Counted from the stretch's first letter, positions 41,682-53,034 are shown. The stretch is DNA of 64,000 bases from Pyxicephalus adspersus (GCF_032062135.1 NC_092859.1:67213706-67277705); one strand, 5' to 3'. Notes: generated by a model from the letters alone, not told the origin. Numbers and translations: made by a program.

Positions 41682-42594
41682 TTTTAGAGAAATCAATATG
41701 AAGCATCTGAGCAAATATGGAGGCTTACATTGCTAACCTTCTCTTCTACAATGCTAGTTGTCTGACTGTCATACTGATCCAGGAGATTCGACACTTCTGA
41801 ATTGTTGACATTCAATAAGAATGCTGTTCGAAATTTGGTGATCTGCATTATTCTTCTGTACTGCTATATTTTTTTGTTTATGTATATTACTGATAACTGA
41901 GAAAAAGTTTAACTATACCATCAGTATTTTTATATTTGTCAAACTGTCAGTAGGGAGACTTGCCTTCATTTTCCTTCCCAAGGAAATGACATTAATTCCT
42001 TACAAATTGAGGGGAATTTCCCTCCTAGATTACAGGAGTAGGTGTCCTCATTGGAAGACCCCACCTCTTGTTCTGGTGACAACTAGAAATTTTGGATGTC
42101 TTGCAGTTTCAAAATCTTTCAAATCAGTTATCAGGACCAATAGACGGGGAATCTTCACAGTCAGCCATAAAACTTGACAGGAGTTTTTTTTATACTTTTA
42201 CATGGACAAAAATAAAAATCTCTGCTCTCATAAAAAAAAACTGATCCTCAATTCACCACCCATAGATATCAGACCTTGACCGGTTAAGATAGATGCAAAA
42301 AGCACGTCCATTTCATGTTGAACGGTGTTTACAGATGTAAAGATAAAAACCTTATAAGTAAATTCCAAGTCTGTGAATTGCATCAAAGCCTAAAGAGTGG
42401 GTATTTGGATTCAATTCAATGTACTACCCTATTTGGCAATACAATACACTTTGTAGTAAAATAGGCATAGAAACAGTTTTGTGTGTGTGTGTGTAAAGGA
42501 TATTTTGTGAATAAACAGTTTATAATCAAAAAATACCCATAAATAAGTTTTTTGTGATTAGGACTTAAAATGTTAACACTTAAATAATGAACAC

Positions 42595-42600
42595 TTTATT
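42595..42600 (-). promoter_or_regulatory. GPR151: Candidate poly(A) signal of GPR151
   Basis: AATAAA on the - strand, about 800 nt past the GPR151 stop. Another AATAAA on the - strand at 42856-42861 is an alternative. The sequence does not decide between them. Confidence 0.4.
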
Positions 42601-43396
42601 GCTTATGCACTGTTCACACATACTCCTGTTGTGAAATATAAATACAATATGTATACTGCAGGGTAAACATAACCCTTCCTATACATTCTAAACCCCCAAA
42701 AAGTAGACAGTAGCTTCACATTACATGAGGTACAATTTCAGCCAATACGTTAATTTTTAAAGTTGAAAACACAACTGAAAAAAGAAAAACGTAACTATTG
42801 TCATTTCTAAAGAAAATATGAACTCTTAGAATATTACAAGCTTCCTAAATATTAATTTATTATTCCCAACTTTGTTGCGTAGTCTGACCTATTATTGTCG
42901 AATTGCCCACTTGAGAAATAATCCCTAATGTATGTGTCTCCAACAACCAAGATGCATTGTTCAATGTACAGTGTGTCAGACACCAACGCTTTTGTTTTGT
43001 AGTATATAAAATAAAAGAAATAAGGAAAAGCCTAAAATCCCTGTCGGGGAACAGTCAAAGGATGTCTGCCTAAGCACACAACAGAAAGGGAGAAAACCAA
43101 AGATGAGAACCTGGTGGCTCCATTGAAGGATTTCCCCAATTTCCAGTTCAGTTCTTCCAAAAAAAAATATGACATTTTAGATTTAGCATTAGTTTTTTTC
43201 CCAGTGAAAATGGTCACAAGAACAGAGAACTCACAGACCACTATAAAACCAGGCACCAGGCTTACCCTTTCCCACACTGAAGTTAAAAATACATTTTTGG
43301 TTTTAGATTTACTTTTAAACTAATGTAAAATTAAATTGCACTGTAGGGTACAGTTGAGATGTACAAGCAAAGATAAAGTCAGAACTGGTAGGTCAG

Positions 43397-44683
43397 TCAA
43401 CTTTCTTCAAGTTTAGTGTCTGATTTGGGCACCTCTGTTGCTTGTACCTGATGCTCCCATGGGGTTGGGTCATTGTTTTGTTCAGATGGATTTGATTCTC
43501 TTTCATGCCAAAACTGTTCTACATCTGGAAGAACGGGGTTTTCTTTGCTGTCTTGGCTTCCAAAATTTTGCTGAGAGTGTGACTGTTCTAACTGGCCATT
43601 AGTGGTAGGTTGCTCAGAAAAATCAGGACCTGGAGGAGTGGAGTCTGCTAGGACCTCAGAATTCAGTGCCCCCTGATCCGGAATATCATTGCCTTCTAAA
43701 GATTTTTTGAAAGCCATCCATTTCCAGATATCCTTGAAGCCTTCCTTAAAGTCTTCTGACATAACCAGAAAAATCAGAGGGTTTACACAGGACATGGAGA
43801 ACATGAGGACCTGTGCCAAAATCACAAATGATTGAGGAGGTGATGGACCACTGGATGATTTATGCCAAATCCAGAGCCACGAAACCCACTCTGGGAGCCA
43901 TAAAATACAAAAGCAAACAGTGACACTCAGCAACATCATGGTTAACCTCCTGGATCTAATCTGGTTTCTAAGATTTTGTGTTTTAGTCCCTCTATGTTGG
44001 CACTGCCCATAGGCTCTCCAGAAATTGAAGAATGCAGAAGTGAAGGGGATGCAGTAGACAAGAACTGGATAAAGTTTTACAAAGATGCGCATTATATCTT
44101 GTGCCTGGGATGGTATGTTCATGAGACATAAGAAAGAACTGTTTACTTGCCTGGCATCTGTGAAAAAACATTCTGGTAAGGGCAGCAGTGCAGCTACCAG
44201 CCAGCTACACATGAGCACCACGAAGATGGTTAGATGTCCCAGGTTTACTTGCTTGGCAGGGTCACTGGCATACATGAAGCAGGCTCTAGCTGCTACAGCG
44301 ATGGTGATACTTTTGGCAGACATACAGGTGTGTGTAAACCAATCTGCAGTTTTACAAACGAACCATCCAAGGTTTTGGCTGGGCATAGAAATATAAGCAG
44401 CAGCTCTAAAGGGCACAGAAAACATCAGCAGGAGCAGGTCAGAGATGTTCAGATTAAGGATCAGAGAGTGGATCAAGGAGGGTTTGGATTTCCTGGCATT
44501 GTGAAGAAGGACTGCGATCACACACACATTTCCTACAAGTCCCAATAAACAGATTAATATCAATAAAATGGGGATGATTAAAGTCCATTCTTCAATATCC
44601 AGGGGCAGGAATCCTCCAGCATACAAGGTCTGCTTAGGCAGGGAGCTGTTCATGGTGCTGAAATTGCCTGGAAGCTTCTCCAT
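43397..44683 (-). CDS. GPR151: GPR151, orphan class A G-protein-coupled receptor
   Basis: This is a single-exon gene of 428 residues (human 419). The N-terminus has NFS and NSS glycosylation sites and no signal peptide. The seven membrane segments are TM1 from about residue 33 (WTLIIPILLILICLLGLVGN), TM2 with NLNISDLLLL, TM3 after the Cys of FVCKTADWF, TM4 with CSWLVAALLPLPE, TM5 with KLYPVLVYCIPF, TM6 with LWLPEWVSWLWIW, and TM7 with NPLIFLVMSEDF. There is no DRY after TM3 (it reads ARACFMYAS) and NPxxY is replaced by NPLIF; both are shared with human GPR151. The acidic C-tail carries VLPDVEQFWHERE and DPTPWEH, strongly conserved in the family. I chose the Met at 44683 (MEKLPGNFS) because the frame above it is Cys/His/Ser-rich, unlike the family, and the length then fits. 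An in-frame ATG at 44776 would add 31 residues. In human the gene also lies tail to tail with TCERG1. Confidence 0.96.
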   Translation of the reverse strand: MEKLPGNFSTMNSSLPKQTLYAGGFLPLDIEEWTLIIPILLILICLLGLVGNVCVIAVLLHNARKSKPSLIHSLILNLNISDLLLLMFSVPFRAAAYISMPSQNLGWFVCKTADWFTHTCMSAKSITIAVAARACFMYASDPAKQVNLGHLTIFVVLMCSWLVAALLPLPECFFTDARQVNSSFLCLMNIPSQAQDIMRIFVKLYPVLVYCIPFTSAFFNFWRAYGQCQHRGTKTQNLRNQIRSRRLTMMLLSVTVCFCILWLPEWVSWLWIWHKSSSGPSPPQSFVILAQVLMFSMSCVNPLIFLVMSEDFKEGFKDIWKWMAFKKSLEGNDIPDQGALNSEVLADSTPPGPDFSEQPTTNGQLEQSHSQQNFGSQDSKENPVLPDVEQFWHERESNPSEQNNDPTPWEHQVQATEVPKSDTKLEES

Positions 44684-45607
44684 CTCTGCACAGGTCCGAT
44701 GAGAGTGCTGGCTGTACCCACACCTGCAAATGACACTGGGAGTACATGGGTGGGTACTGGAAAAGCCACTGGGCACTGCCTTCTATATTAATTGTGATTG
44801 ACAGGAGATATCAGCCGGAATCCCTCTTATTATAACATCTCATTAGCCCATACATTTATTAAGAACCCCCATTAACTATCCCCAGGATTCAAGTACAGGT
44901 TATGTACTGTGCAGACAAAGATAATCTTATTTATTAGTAACGATTACTGACACATCAATGATACTCCAACAGAGTAGCATCTATTTCATCTTATGACCTA
45001 CTTAGATACTGTTATTTGCATTCAAATAGAATTGAATAGGCACCTAATTTCTGTGATCACTTATGCATTTGAACATGCTCTTGTAATTTTAAAAGCAATT
45101 ATTAATATTTTGTAATTTGAAGCTTGTAAAAAAAATAATACATTGTGATTCTGCCATGAAATTTCTGGTTTAGAATGACAACATTAATCCCTGTCTCTGT
45201 ATTGTGCTGGTGGGTTGTTACAATGTCACATATAGAGACTACAGTATATTTCTGAAACTAAACTTCATCTTTTCCTACTAATGATTGAATGTCATAAAAG
45301 TGGGTTATACTTTATGTTCACAACCATCCTCACAGTCTATTTTTATAACTAATTATTCTAATTCCCCTTTTTTGGGGGGGAATTGTAGTTTCGTAAAGAC
45401 ATGAAATGTATTATTAGTGTGTGAACAAAAGTTCCATGTCTGTTGTACACTGTAATATATATACATTCAGGTAAAGGTAAACATCAGTAAGTAAATCAGT
45501 GGGAAATTTGAGGTTGGTTAAAAAATAGATGTTGGTATTTCCCTGTGGAGCTGGCATCTGCCCATTCCTTTTTATGCTTTAAAAGTGCTCCTTCACAAGG
45601 AATCTTT
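44684..45607. other. Upstream region of GPR151
   Basis: The first 93 bp are open in frame with GPR151 and are probably 5' UTR. Beyond 44777 the DNA is A/T-rich, with TTAATATAG on the - strand near 44790 as a weak TATA-like candidate. No repeat is delimited. Confidence 0.5.
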
Positions 45608-45808
45608 GGGCTTAATTTGGTAAAGCTCTTCATGACTGGAGAATATAGACTATCATGGGAGAACCAACAAACCTGGAATGGATTTGGTCAAGGATTTAAA
45701 ACATTTGCCAAAAATTAGCAAATGATTTTGAAGAAATCCATTCAAGGTTTGTTGGATCACACAGGTTCTCCCATATTAGTCTATCTTCTCCTTTATTAAA
45801 TCAGGCCC
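45608..45808. repeat. Complete frog MITE (inverted repeat, about 200 bp)
   Basis: The left half (GGGCTTAATTTGGTAAAGCT ... 'ccaacaaacctggaatgga') is repeated inverted in the right half ('tccattcaaggtttgttgga' ... 'ctttattaaatcaggccc'). The whole element can fold on itself. It is non-coding. A half copy lies at 24642-24750. Confidence 0.8.
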
Positions 45809-47340
45809 AATTTGTGATTGCTTAACCCCTCCACCACCTCCAGCAACCCCCATTACTTTTTTTCTTTTAGATCTTAGTTGCTTCCTTGTTCTCATAAGAT
45901 CCACTGGGATGTTTCATGTATTACATACTATGGAAATGTTAGAAGCAAGAAAGAAAGAACAGGGTCACCACAGTCCAAAATCTGCTATGGTGGGGGAGAG
46001 GTTTAACGTTCCACAAATTAAAGAGATGTTTGTGCATGGAGGGGGGAAGGACATATGAACTTTTGATTTGGATCCTGAGTGATTTCCAGTTCTACCCGGA
46101 CCATAAGGTTTCAGGCACTTTCTGTTATAGGGTGTTATTATATGCCTATTTCCTAGTTTGGACCTTGCATTGTTACCTATTCAGTGAGCAAACTATTCAG
46201 CCAATTTCACCATCTGGAAACTCAATCCATTCAATTGCACACAGATACCCCTGGAGTGAATGTATGCAGACAGCAAGTGAACGTGAAATGGCTGCTGAAG
46301 ATCATCAGCACTGAGCAACAGGATGAAAAGGCTAAAGACTATTTTTTTTTTTTAAATAAAAAAAAAAATGTCCTTTGGTTATGGTTAATTAAGACTTTAA
46401 TAAATCATTACAGCTCTATTAGTGTGTAATGGTAATAATGAGTCTCATGAAACAATAATTGACAGTAGCAGATAGAAAACAGTTTTTACGTTTAGTGTTG
46501 TGTATTTCTGCCAAAGTTGATATTCCTTATGAATTCAAATCAGTGTACCACAAACAGCCTGACATGCTTCACCAGACCAGTTACATTATTATTGTTAATG
46601 TATTTGTATACAGAATGCAGTGTAAGTCAATGCCAAGGGTTTCTAAACACAGTACACAAGTTGAGTAATTATAAAAGTACCGTTCATAATAGTGTATGAT
46701 ATGTGTAAAAAGGACAGATTCTTACCACCCTATTTAGTAAAATTGCTTGGCATGCCAACACAAAGTATATTTTGTTATACAAACATCTGCAACTAAAAAC
46801 AGCTCTATAACGGAAATAATTCAGAAGCTAAATTTCTGATGAAGCCTCATTTTTTTTATTATACTTTGTGCAGAAAGAGAGGAACAATACCGGCAGCTAC
46901 ATCTGTTGGGAAAACCATATTACAGTATTTGAGTTTCTATATTGTGTTATACTGCTAATGTTCAACTACTTATAGGGGTATATTTGTAAAGCAGGAAATC
47001 TGACATTCACTAAAAATATTTCCTGGTGGAGAATCAATTTAAGCCAAAAAACTCATGAACCTGAAAGATGTCCTACGTGTCCTTTAATACTACGTGTCCA
47101 TCTAAGACTACTTTGTCCCTACCCTATTAAAGGAAATGGGAAAAAATCAAAACCTATTTTTTGGAGGGGAGTATGGAGATATAAAACTGTTATTAATTTA
47201 TTTGGCGTCCATAGTCTTGTTAAGGAGATTCCCCTTCTCTTCCTGTCGTCTAGACTAAAAAGAAAGCAACTGAGAGGATAATAATCCAAACGCCCTTGGA
47301 TGGTGAACATGAGAACAAGCATGCCAATTAGAAGATTTTC
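45809..47340. other. Intergenic stretch, nothing recognised
   Basis: The DNA is A/T-rich, with a T run and A run near 46341-46370. Short open frames here have no recognisable protein features. Confidence 0.6.
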
Positions 47341-48960
47341 TCTGAATCCTATTCAGCTGGCGACTTCAATTTCCTGACTGCTCCATGTCAGCATACCAAT
47401 AGTAATAGTTAATCCCTTTCCCCTCTTGTATATCTTCTATTTCCTCCTGTTTACTCACAGCACTGGTGTGGCCACCTAACTGGCTGAAGTAAATCTATAG
47501 CTTTCCACCGTCCAAGTCAAGTCCATCCTGTATGGTTTCTAAAGGTAATTTTAGAAAGGCGCCCTAATGCTGGTCCCTCGGGGCATGGTATGGTGCTTGA
47601 TAAATTTAAAGCACAAATATTTGCACACTCCCATCTGTGGCTCAGAAGTACAATAATCGCTGTATATTATGTGGATTATAATGTGAATACTGGAATAAGC
47701 CTAATGAGTAGTTTGGTGAGACACCTCAATGAAATCTTTATATCTTTTATGTATACCATAAGGAATCCTTGTATCTGGAGCCACAGGCACATCATGTAAT
47801 GGATATCCTTCTGGACTCTGAATCCAGTGATCAGAGATGAGTTCGAAACTAAGTGGGACTTTTTTTAGACATACACTTCCTTTGATTCCTGGGTCAAGCA
47901 GTGTGTTCCTAACACTAAGCACATTTGAATCCAGCAGTTGGTCATAATGTGGCTTGTTATCTATAAGGTCATCATGACTGCCTGAGGCCAAAGGCTACAC
48001 CAAGCACTATTGTTCCATCAAATACTACTTATTCTGGAACTCCAGATATGGAACTTGAGTTTATTACACTGAGAAGACGACAAGATGTCTCATCTTTCAC
48101 TAGCTACTGTTGGTCACTTAAATCTTCCTTTGTTTCATTCTTAAAGGCAATTACAAAGAATGAATTCCACCGGAAGCAAAATTTCCAAAAGGGGACTTAC
48201 CTTGTGCTCGATTTTGCTTATAATTCACTAGGCTTGCTTATAATTTGCTAATAATTCACTAGGCTCAAGATCGTACTGGGCCTGCTATTGCTGAAGGCAG
48301 CCTTTTTGTGGCTGTCATTGCAGCCAGTGGAGATGTAAATTGTATATTTGAGTCCCTAAGAGCCTTTTACCACCTTTCTTTGCAGACAGGGCTGTTTTGT
48401 TGCCCAAGCTTGGCCTTAGTCTAAAGGTTATACCAACCTTTCATCCAATCAATATTTCTTACCTCCTGGATTGTCCGAACTATTTTCATGGCTTATAGGG
48501 GAAAAGTTAAAAGATCCTTTTATGGGTCACAGCTCATTCAACCTGAAACATATCCTCTTCCTGCTCAGTGGGTTTTCAAGTGTCATTGGACACCTACTGT
48601 AGGCACCAACCTAGTCATCTGCTCACACATTAAAAAAAGTGTCCCTGGTTTCCCTGTAAGTTTTAAGTATTTTTGAGCTTCCCCCCGGGTGTGCTAGTTA
48701 TTTCCCATTGTGTCCTGACATGAAGTGGTAAGGAAAAAGGAAAATGTATTACTTAGCATAATTTTCCTTTCCTGATAAGCTCCATGTCAGTATTTTTACC
48801 CACCCTTACTTTTTGAGGAAAGCTAGTTACAGAATGCTAGTTGTTTGGGCCGCCTTGAATTTATCTAGTTAGGTCCTGAGAAAAGGAGGGGAAAGGGATT
48901 AACCCATTTGTATGCAGCTATCAGGAGAGGAAAATTATAGTAAGTAAGCATTAGATTGCA
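47341..48960. repeat. Probable transposable element with inverted-repeat structure, class unknown
   Basis: 'gctccatgtcag' occurs near 47380 and again near 48780 in the same orientation. A diverged inverse pairing exists between 47400-47450 ('gttaatccctttcccctc') and 48885-48905 ('ggggaaagggattaac'). Within 48716-48790 two arms of about 30 bp (TGACATGAAGTGG... and ...AGCTCCATGTCA) form an imperfect palindrome. A 96-codon open frame on the - strand (47701-47991) has the phrase GYPLHDVPVAPDTRIPYGIH, which I do not recognise. The split and inverted repeats recall DIRS-type elements, but I found no tyrosine recombinase to support that. Confidence 0.4.
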
Positions 48961-50014
48961 GTTTTCCTCTTAATTTTTGTTCTGTTGCTTTTGGAAAGGG
49001 GGCCCCTGTGTTCTCAAAACACTTAGAAAGAATCTTAGGTCACATGTGAGTGATCATGGTGGGGGAACTCTCCCTAGTGTAGCTCTGTCTGGGTTAATAG
49101 TGGTACTTCCCCTAACAACCACCATTCAATGGGAACATAGCCCAATTTGTACTTACAGTGAGCTGGATTTATAATGTAAACAGCAGGCAGCACTCCACAA
49201 TTCATAAAGCGTTTGCCCCAGTCTCCTTTTGCTAAGTTTTCTGCAATTTTAAATGTCATCTCGATTGCTGAGCTGCTTCCTACTAGTTGTCTGGCTGTCT
49301 ATTTACAACAGTTTTGCTGGACAAGAAAAGTCAGAACTAACCTTCATACATTTTCCAGGACAGTGGTTAAGATAGTATTGAAGATAGAAGATTAGCATGA
49401 CTGATAGCCATCTATTATTTTTAAAACAAACACTGAGCAGAGTCAGGTTAAATGTTTTCTGTGGCTACAGTGATAATAACCACTCGCCTTTAACATTTTC
49501 ATATACTAGGTAATTCTTTAACATTTTCACTGACTTTATTAATAAATGTGAAGGACACAACAAATAGAGACATCAAATCCTCAATTAGTCGGGAGTTATT
49601 TCACAATTATAAACATTAATAATAATAAAAATAAAACATATCTGTGCCACTATTACAGATTGTAGGCATTGAGAAAGTTAATAAGGTATTTAGACTTTGC
49701 ACACTATTCTTCTTTTCTGAGGTTGTTTTGATCCTGAGTTTTATGGTCTAACAGTTAGTTCCCCTGTTGTTTATTAACATTATTTTGTGTTGTTCGGTAT
49801 GAACCTAGATGGGTAAATGTACTAATGCTTTTGAAAGATATTAGGTAGACTTGCGCAATCATACAGATACATCGGTAAAAAAGCAGGTTGCGTTGTGTTC
49901 GTTTTCATACACAATCAATTCATGTTTAAAAGATTATTAATAAAAATGAACAGAGTACCACCTAGTGGAGAAATAGATTATGTCACATCCACTGTTAAAT
50001 GTAGTTAAAATGTA
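48961..50014. other. Intergenic stretch, nothing recognised
   Basis: The DNA is A/T-rich with no supported gene or repeat family. Confidence 0.6.
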
Positions 50015-50104
50015 CCGTATTTTTCGCCGTATAAGACGCTCCGGAATATAAGAAGCACCCAATTTTAAAGGAGGAAAATCTAGAAAAAAAAGATTCTGAA
50101 AGAT

Positions 50105-50515
50105 TATTCCCCTTCTGATCACTCATGTGCCATTCATACCGTATTCCCCTTCTGATCACTCATGTGCCATTCATACCGGTATTCCCCTTCTGATCACTCA
50201 TGTGCCATTCATACCGTATTCCCCTTCTGATCACTCATGTGCCATTCATACCGGTATTCACCTTCTGATCACTCTGTGCCATTCAAGTTCCCCTTCTGAT
50301 CACTCTGTGCCATTCAAATTCCCCTTCTGATCACTCTGTGCTGTTCAAATTCCCCTTCTGATCACTCTGTGCCGTTCAAATTCCCCTTCTGATCACTCTG
50401 TGCCGTTCAAATTCCCCTTCTGATCACTCTGTGCCGTTTAAATTCCCCTTCTGATCACTCTATGCCGTTCAAATTCCCCTTCTGATCACTCTGTGCTGTT
50501 CATATTCCTCTTCTT
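50105..50515. repeat. Minisatellite of about 13 units (37/38-bp then 31-bp)
   Basis: The first five units share ATTCCCCTTCTGATCACTCA and continue 'tgtgccattcataccgt', 37 or 38 bp long. The following eight or so lose six bases and read ATTCCCCTTCTGATCACTCT then 'gtgccgttcaa' (31 bp). There are no spacers between units. The array lies wholly inside the composite MITE. Confidence 0.95.
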
Positions 50516-50589
50516 GTTCACTTACCTTTTTTTCCACTGTACGGCCGGGTAACTCCGTTAGGGCAGGGATCAGCAGCGTGCTTCCTGGT

Positions 50590-50807
50590 TCAGAATCACG
50601 GGGGCGCGTGTGCCGGCTTCTTAGTTTCAGTTTGGCTCTGCACTGCAGCCAGGAGGGACACACACTGCAGCCAGCTTCGAGGAGACACACACAGGATCGG
50701 CTATCGGGGGATGTCTTATTCACGGTTGAGTGTCTTATTTTAATTATTTTATCAAAAATCGGGGGTGGCTTATTTAATGGGGATGGCTTATAATCGGGGA
50801 AACACGG
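50590..50807 (-). repeat. Partial CCGTGTTTCCCC-type MITE nested in the composite
   Basis: Read on the - strand it starts CCGTGTTTCCCCGATTATAA and continues with 'gccatccccattaaataagc' and the 'ctggctgcagtgcag' block, the same order as at 29021-29180. Only the left part of that family is present. The inner boundary is approximate. Confidence 0.75.
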
Positions 50808-50888
50808 TATTTGTCGTATAAGACACACCAACTTTTCCCCCCCAGTTTTGGGGAAGCAAAAGTGCGTCTTATACGGCGAAAAATACAG

Positions 50889-51500
50889 TAAGTATGCTCA
50901 TTCACTCATGGCTATATATTCCCATTCAGGTACATTAAAATAAATTCACTCAGTTGAGTTCACACGTAACTTTGAAACAAGGACTTCTTTTGAATGAAAC
51001 ACACAGTAAATTGTTTAGAAACAAAACATCCCCAAAACATATTGCCTAACATAGACGGGGTCCCTAATCCCCATCCCAAACATAACCTTCCATAACTCTA
51101 TAAATACACCATTAAAATTTATCAATTCTAACAATTAGTCCTTAGCCAAAGCCTTAAAATTAACTTTAAGACTTACCAAACAGGGGAATCATTCTTTGCA
51201 TTTCAAAACACACATACAAGGAAGAGTTACCTGTAAAAAAAATTTGGGTATGTCACATTTACTGCTTTATTATTAATATAATAAAAGGTTTAGCCAAAGC
51301 TTTTTTAGGTAGTTCTAGTAGAAGTGACACAAGTATGCAAAATGGGTTTATTGCCCAAAAAGCTAACAATCAAAAATAAAGAACATGAACATTAACTAAC
51401 CTTAATCTCCCACTGTGTCGTATGTCATTTCCCCTTATTCCTTACTGCAGCTTCAATACACTGTCAATATGGCTGCTCTGCCCTTCCCATACATATATAC
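50889..51500. other. Intergenic stretch, nothing recognised
   Basis: The DNA is A/T-rich. I can delimit neither a gene nor a repeat in it. Confidence 0.55.
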
Positions 51501-51504
51501 ATAA

Positions 51505-51798
51505 ATGCAAATATACCTCTGAGATATACCACAGCGCTGTACAAAGATCAGCGGTGAGTCTCGGTCATATGTATGGCAAGTTTGGTTGAATTGTCTCCAT
51601 GCATTTCCTAGTGATGACATACACACATCTATAAATAAAACACATACATATATTCAAATATAGCTCTGACATATCGCATGAGTCTCAGTCACATGTCTAG
51701 CATATGATCTGATCTTTGTACAGCGCTGTGCTATATGTCAGAGCTATATTTGGATGTATGTATGTATGTTTCAACATCACTCGGAAAAGCATGGAGCT
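51505..51798. repeat. Helitron-related fragment with inverted arms
   Basis: 'ctgagatataccacagcgct' (near 51520) and 'agcgctgtgctatatgtcag' (near 51722) are inverted copies about 150 bp apart. The second arm, with 'gatctttgtacagc' and 'tatttggatgtat', recurs at 58165-58215 inside a Helitron-type 3' end. The fragment is cut off at about 51798, where CR1-type sequence seems to begin. Confidence 0.5.
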
Positions 51799-52180
51799 TG
51801 CTCACTGTTCGGCTTGTGAAACAAGTGGATTTTTAATCAAGTGGAATTGGAAAAAACAGGAGGCTGATATTGTGCATTTGGGAGTTGTGTCTGTTTGACT
51901 GTTGGGTTGTGTTTGCTTGACTGTCAGTTTTGTTTTAAACAGCTTTTTTTCCTTGCTGACTTCTAGTGACTCACTGTTTGGTTTGTGAAACAAATGAATT
52001 TTTAATCAAGGGGAGTTGGAGTTAATTCCTTATAGTAACCACAAACTGTAAGTAAACTTTTATACCTCCTTGTAAACAAAAATTGTAACTGGGAAAATAA
52101 GTGGTAGCAAGGTGGAACTTTGGTTCAGTACACAGTCTGTCACATGTATGCATAAATAGAGCAACAGCTCCTAGGTTAAT
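51799..52180 (+). repeat. Putative 5' region of the CR1 element with a 170-bp-spaced duplication
   Basis: CTCACTGTTCGGCTTGTGAA with 'ttttaatcaagtgg' (51799-51850) is repeated as 'ctcactgtttggtttgtgaa' with 'ttttaatcaagggg' (51969-52020). It lies immediately upstream of CR1 ORF1 on the same strand and may be its 5' UTR. That assignment is an inference from position. Confidence 0.4.
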
Positions 52181-52184
52181 ACCA

Positions 52185-53034
52185 CTGTGACAGATGTGTG
52201 CAAGTCGCCTTTCTGGTATCTCACATTGGCGAGCTGGAGAAGTGCATTGCAACACTGAAATCACTGGCTCACCTTGAGAGGGGTCTCCTGCTCACTGAGA
52301 TGTGGAAAGGTTAGTCAGGATGAGCATGTAAGGAGTTGAGTTAATGTAACTAGACGGAGTGGTAGGGGCCCCCAGAAAAGGAAAGCCAGCCCTGTGTTTT
52401 GAGCACCCCAACATGTTTGCAAAGTTATGTGAGGATGTGCAGGTGGCAGACCCAGTGGTGGCAGTTCTAGATGTTACTGCTACCCCTAACAGCCGGGAGA
52501 GCAGCACATCTAGTAGTGGTGGGGAGGAAAACACAGCAAGAAAAAGGCAATTGGTAGTCATAGTGGATTCTATGAACAGGAGGACGGATAGAATAGTTTG
52601 TCGCCCGGATCCCTTCAACCGATAAGTTTGCTGTCTCCCTGGTGCCAGGGTTCGGCATGTGGTGGACCGAGTGGACAAACTACTGGCAGGGGCTGCACAA
52701 GACCCAGCTGTCTTGGTCTATGTTGGAACCAATGACAATATAGATGGTTCAGTGTAGGGAACTAGGTTTAAAACTGAAGTAAAGGACCTCCAAGGCTATG
52801 TTATCTGGAATATTGCCTGTGCCATGCGCAACACAGGAAAGGCAGAGGGAGCTTAGGCAGGTAAATGCATGGTTTAAGTTCTGGTGTAGAAGGGAAGGGT
52901 TTGGGTTTATAGAGCACTAGGCGGACTTTTCATTGGGGTACAACCTGTATGCCAGAGATGGTTTGCACCTAAATGAAAGGGCGTCTGCTGTGGGTGGGGA
53001 AAGATTTAGAGGAATGGTGGAGGGATATTTAAAC
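52185..53034 (+). pseudogene. CR1 retrotransposon ORF1 with SGNH esterase domain, degenerate
   Basis: The start reads CDRCVQVAFLVSHIGELEKC, a Cys pair and short coil, then LAHLERGLLLTEMW. After a stop, RKRQLVVIVDSMNRRTDRIV with CRPDPFNR carries the Ser of the GDS-like block. CCLPGARVRHVVDRVDKLLA and VYVGTNDN follow, then DGLHLNERAS with the Asp and His. This is the esterase that many vertebrate CR1 elements carry in ORF1. The catalytic Ser, Asp and His are visible, but the frame is broken by several stops and shifts. ORF2 follows on the same strand. Confidence 0.82.

Larger units (their letters stand above)
37261..42590. other. Intergenic region between TCERG1 and GPR151
   Basis: It holds a dispersed repeat (37985-38420), a Tc1-like element (38700-40182) and a hAT-type MITE (41434-41681), listed separately. 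The remaining stretches are A/T-rich, and I support no gene in them. Confidence 0.7.
50015..50888. repeat. Composite MITE with TA-flanked inverted ends
   Basis: The left end CCGTATTTTTCGCCGTATAA and right end 'ttatacggcgaaaaatacag' are inverted over at least 26 bp with one mismatch. TA flanks both sides (50013-50014 and 50889-50890). The interior carries a minisatellite (50105-50515) and, reversed, the first part of the CCGTGTTTCCCC-type MITE (to 50807). It has no coding capacity. Confidence 0.85.

Noticed and set aside
50105..50515. Regularly spaced repeats suggesting a CRISPR array
   Set aside because: There are no unique spacers. The units abut one another and lie inside a MITE in a vertebrate genome; it is a minisatellite.
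50469..50831. 120-codon open frame on the - strand
   Set aside because: It runs across nested MITE sequence and minisatellite units and has no recognisable protein.
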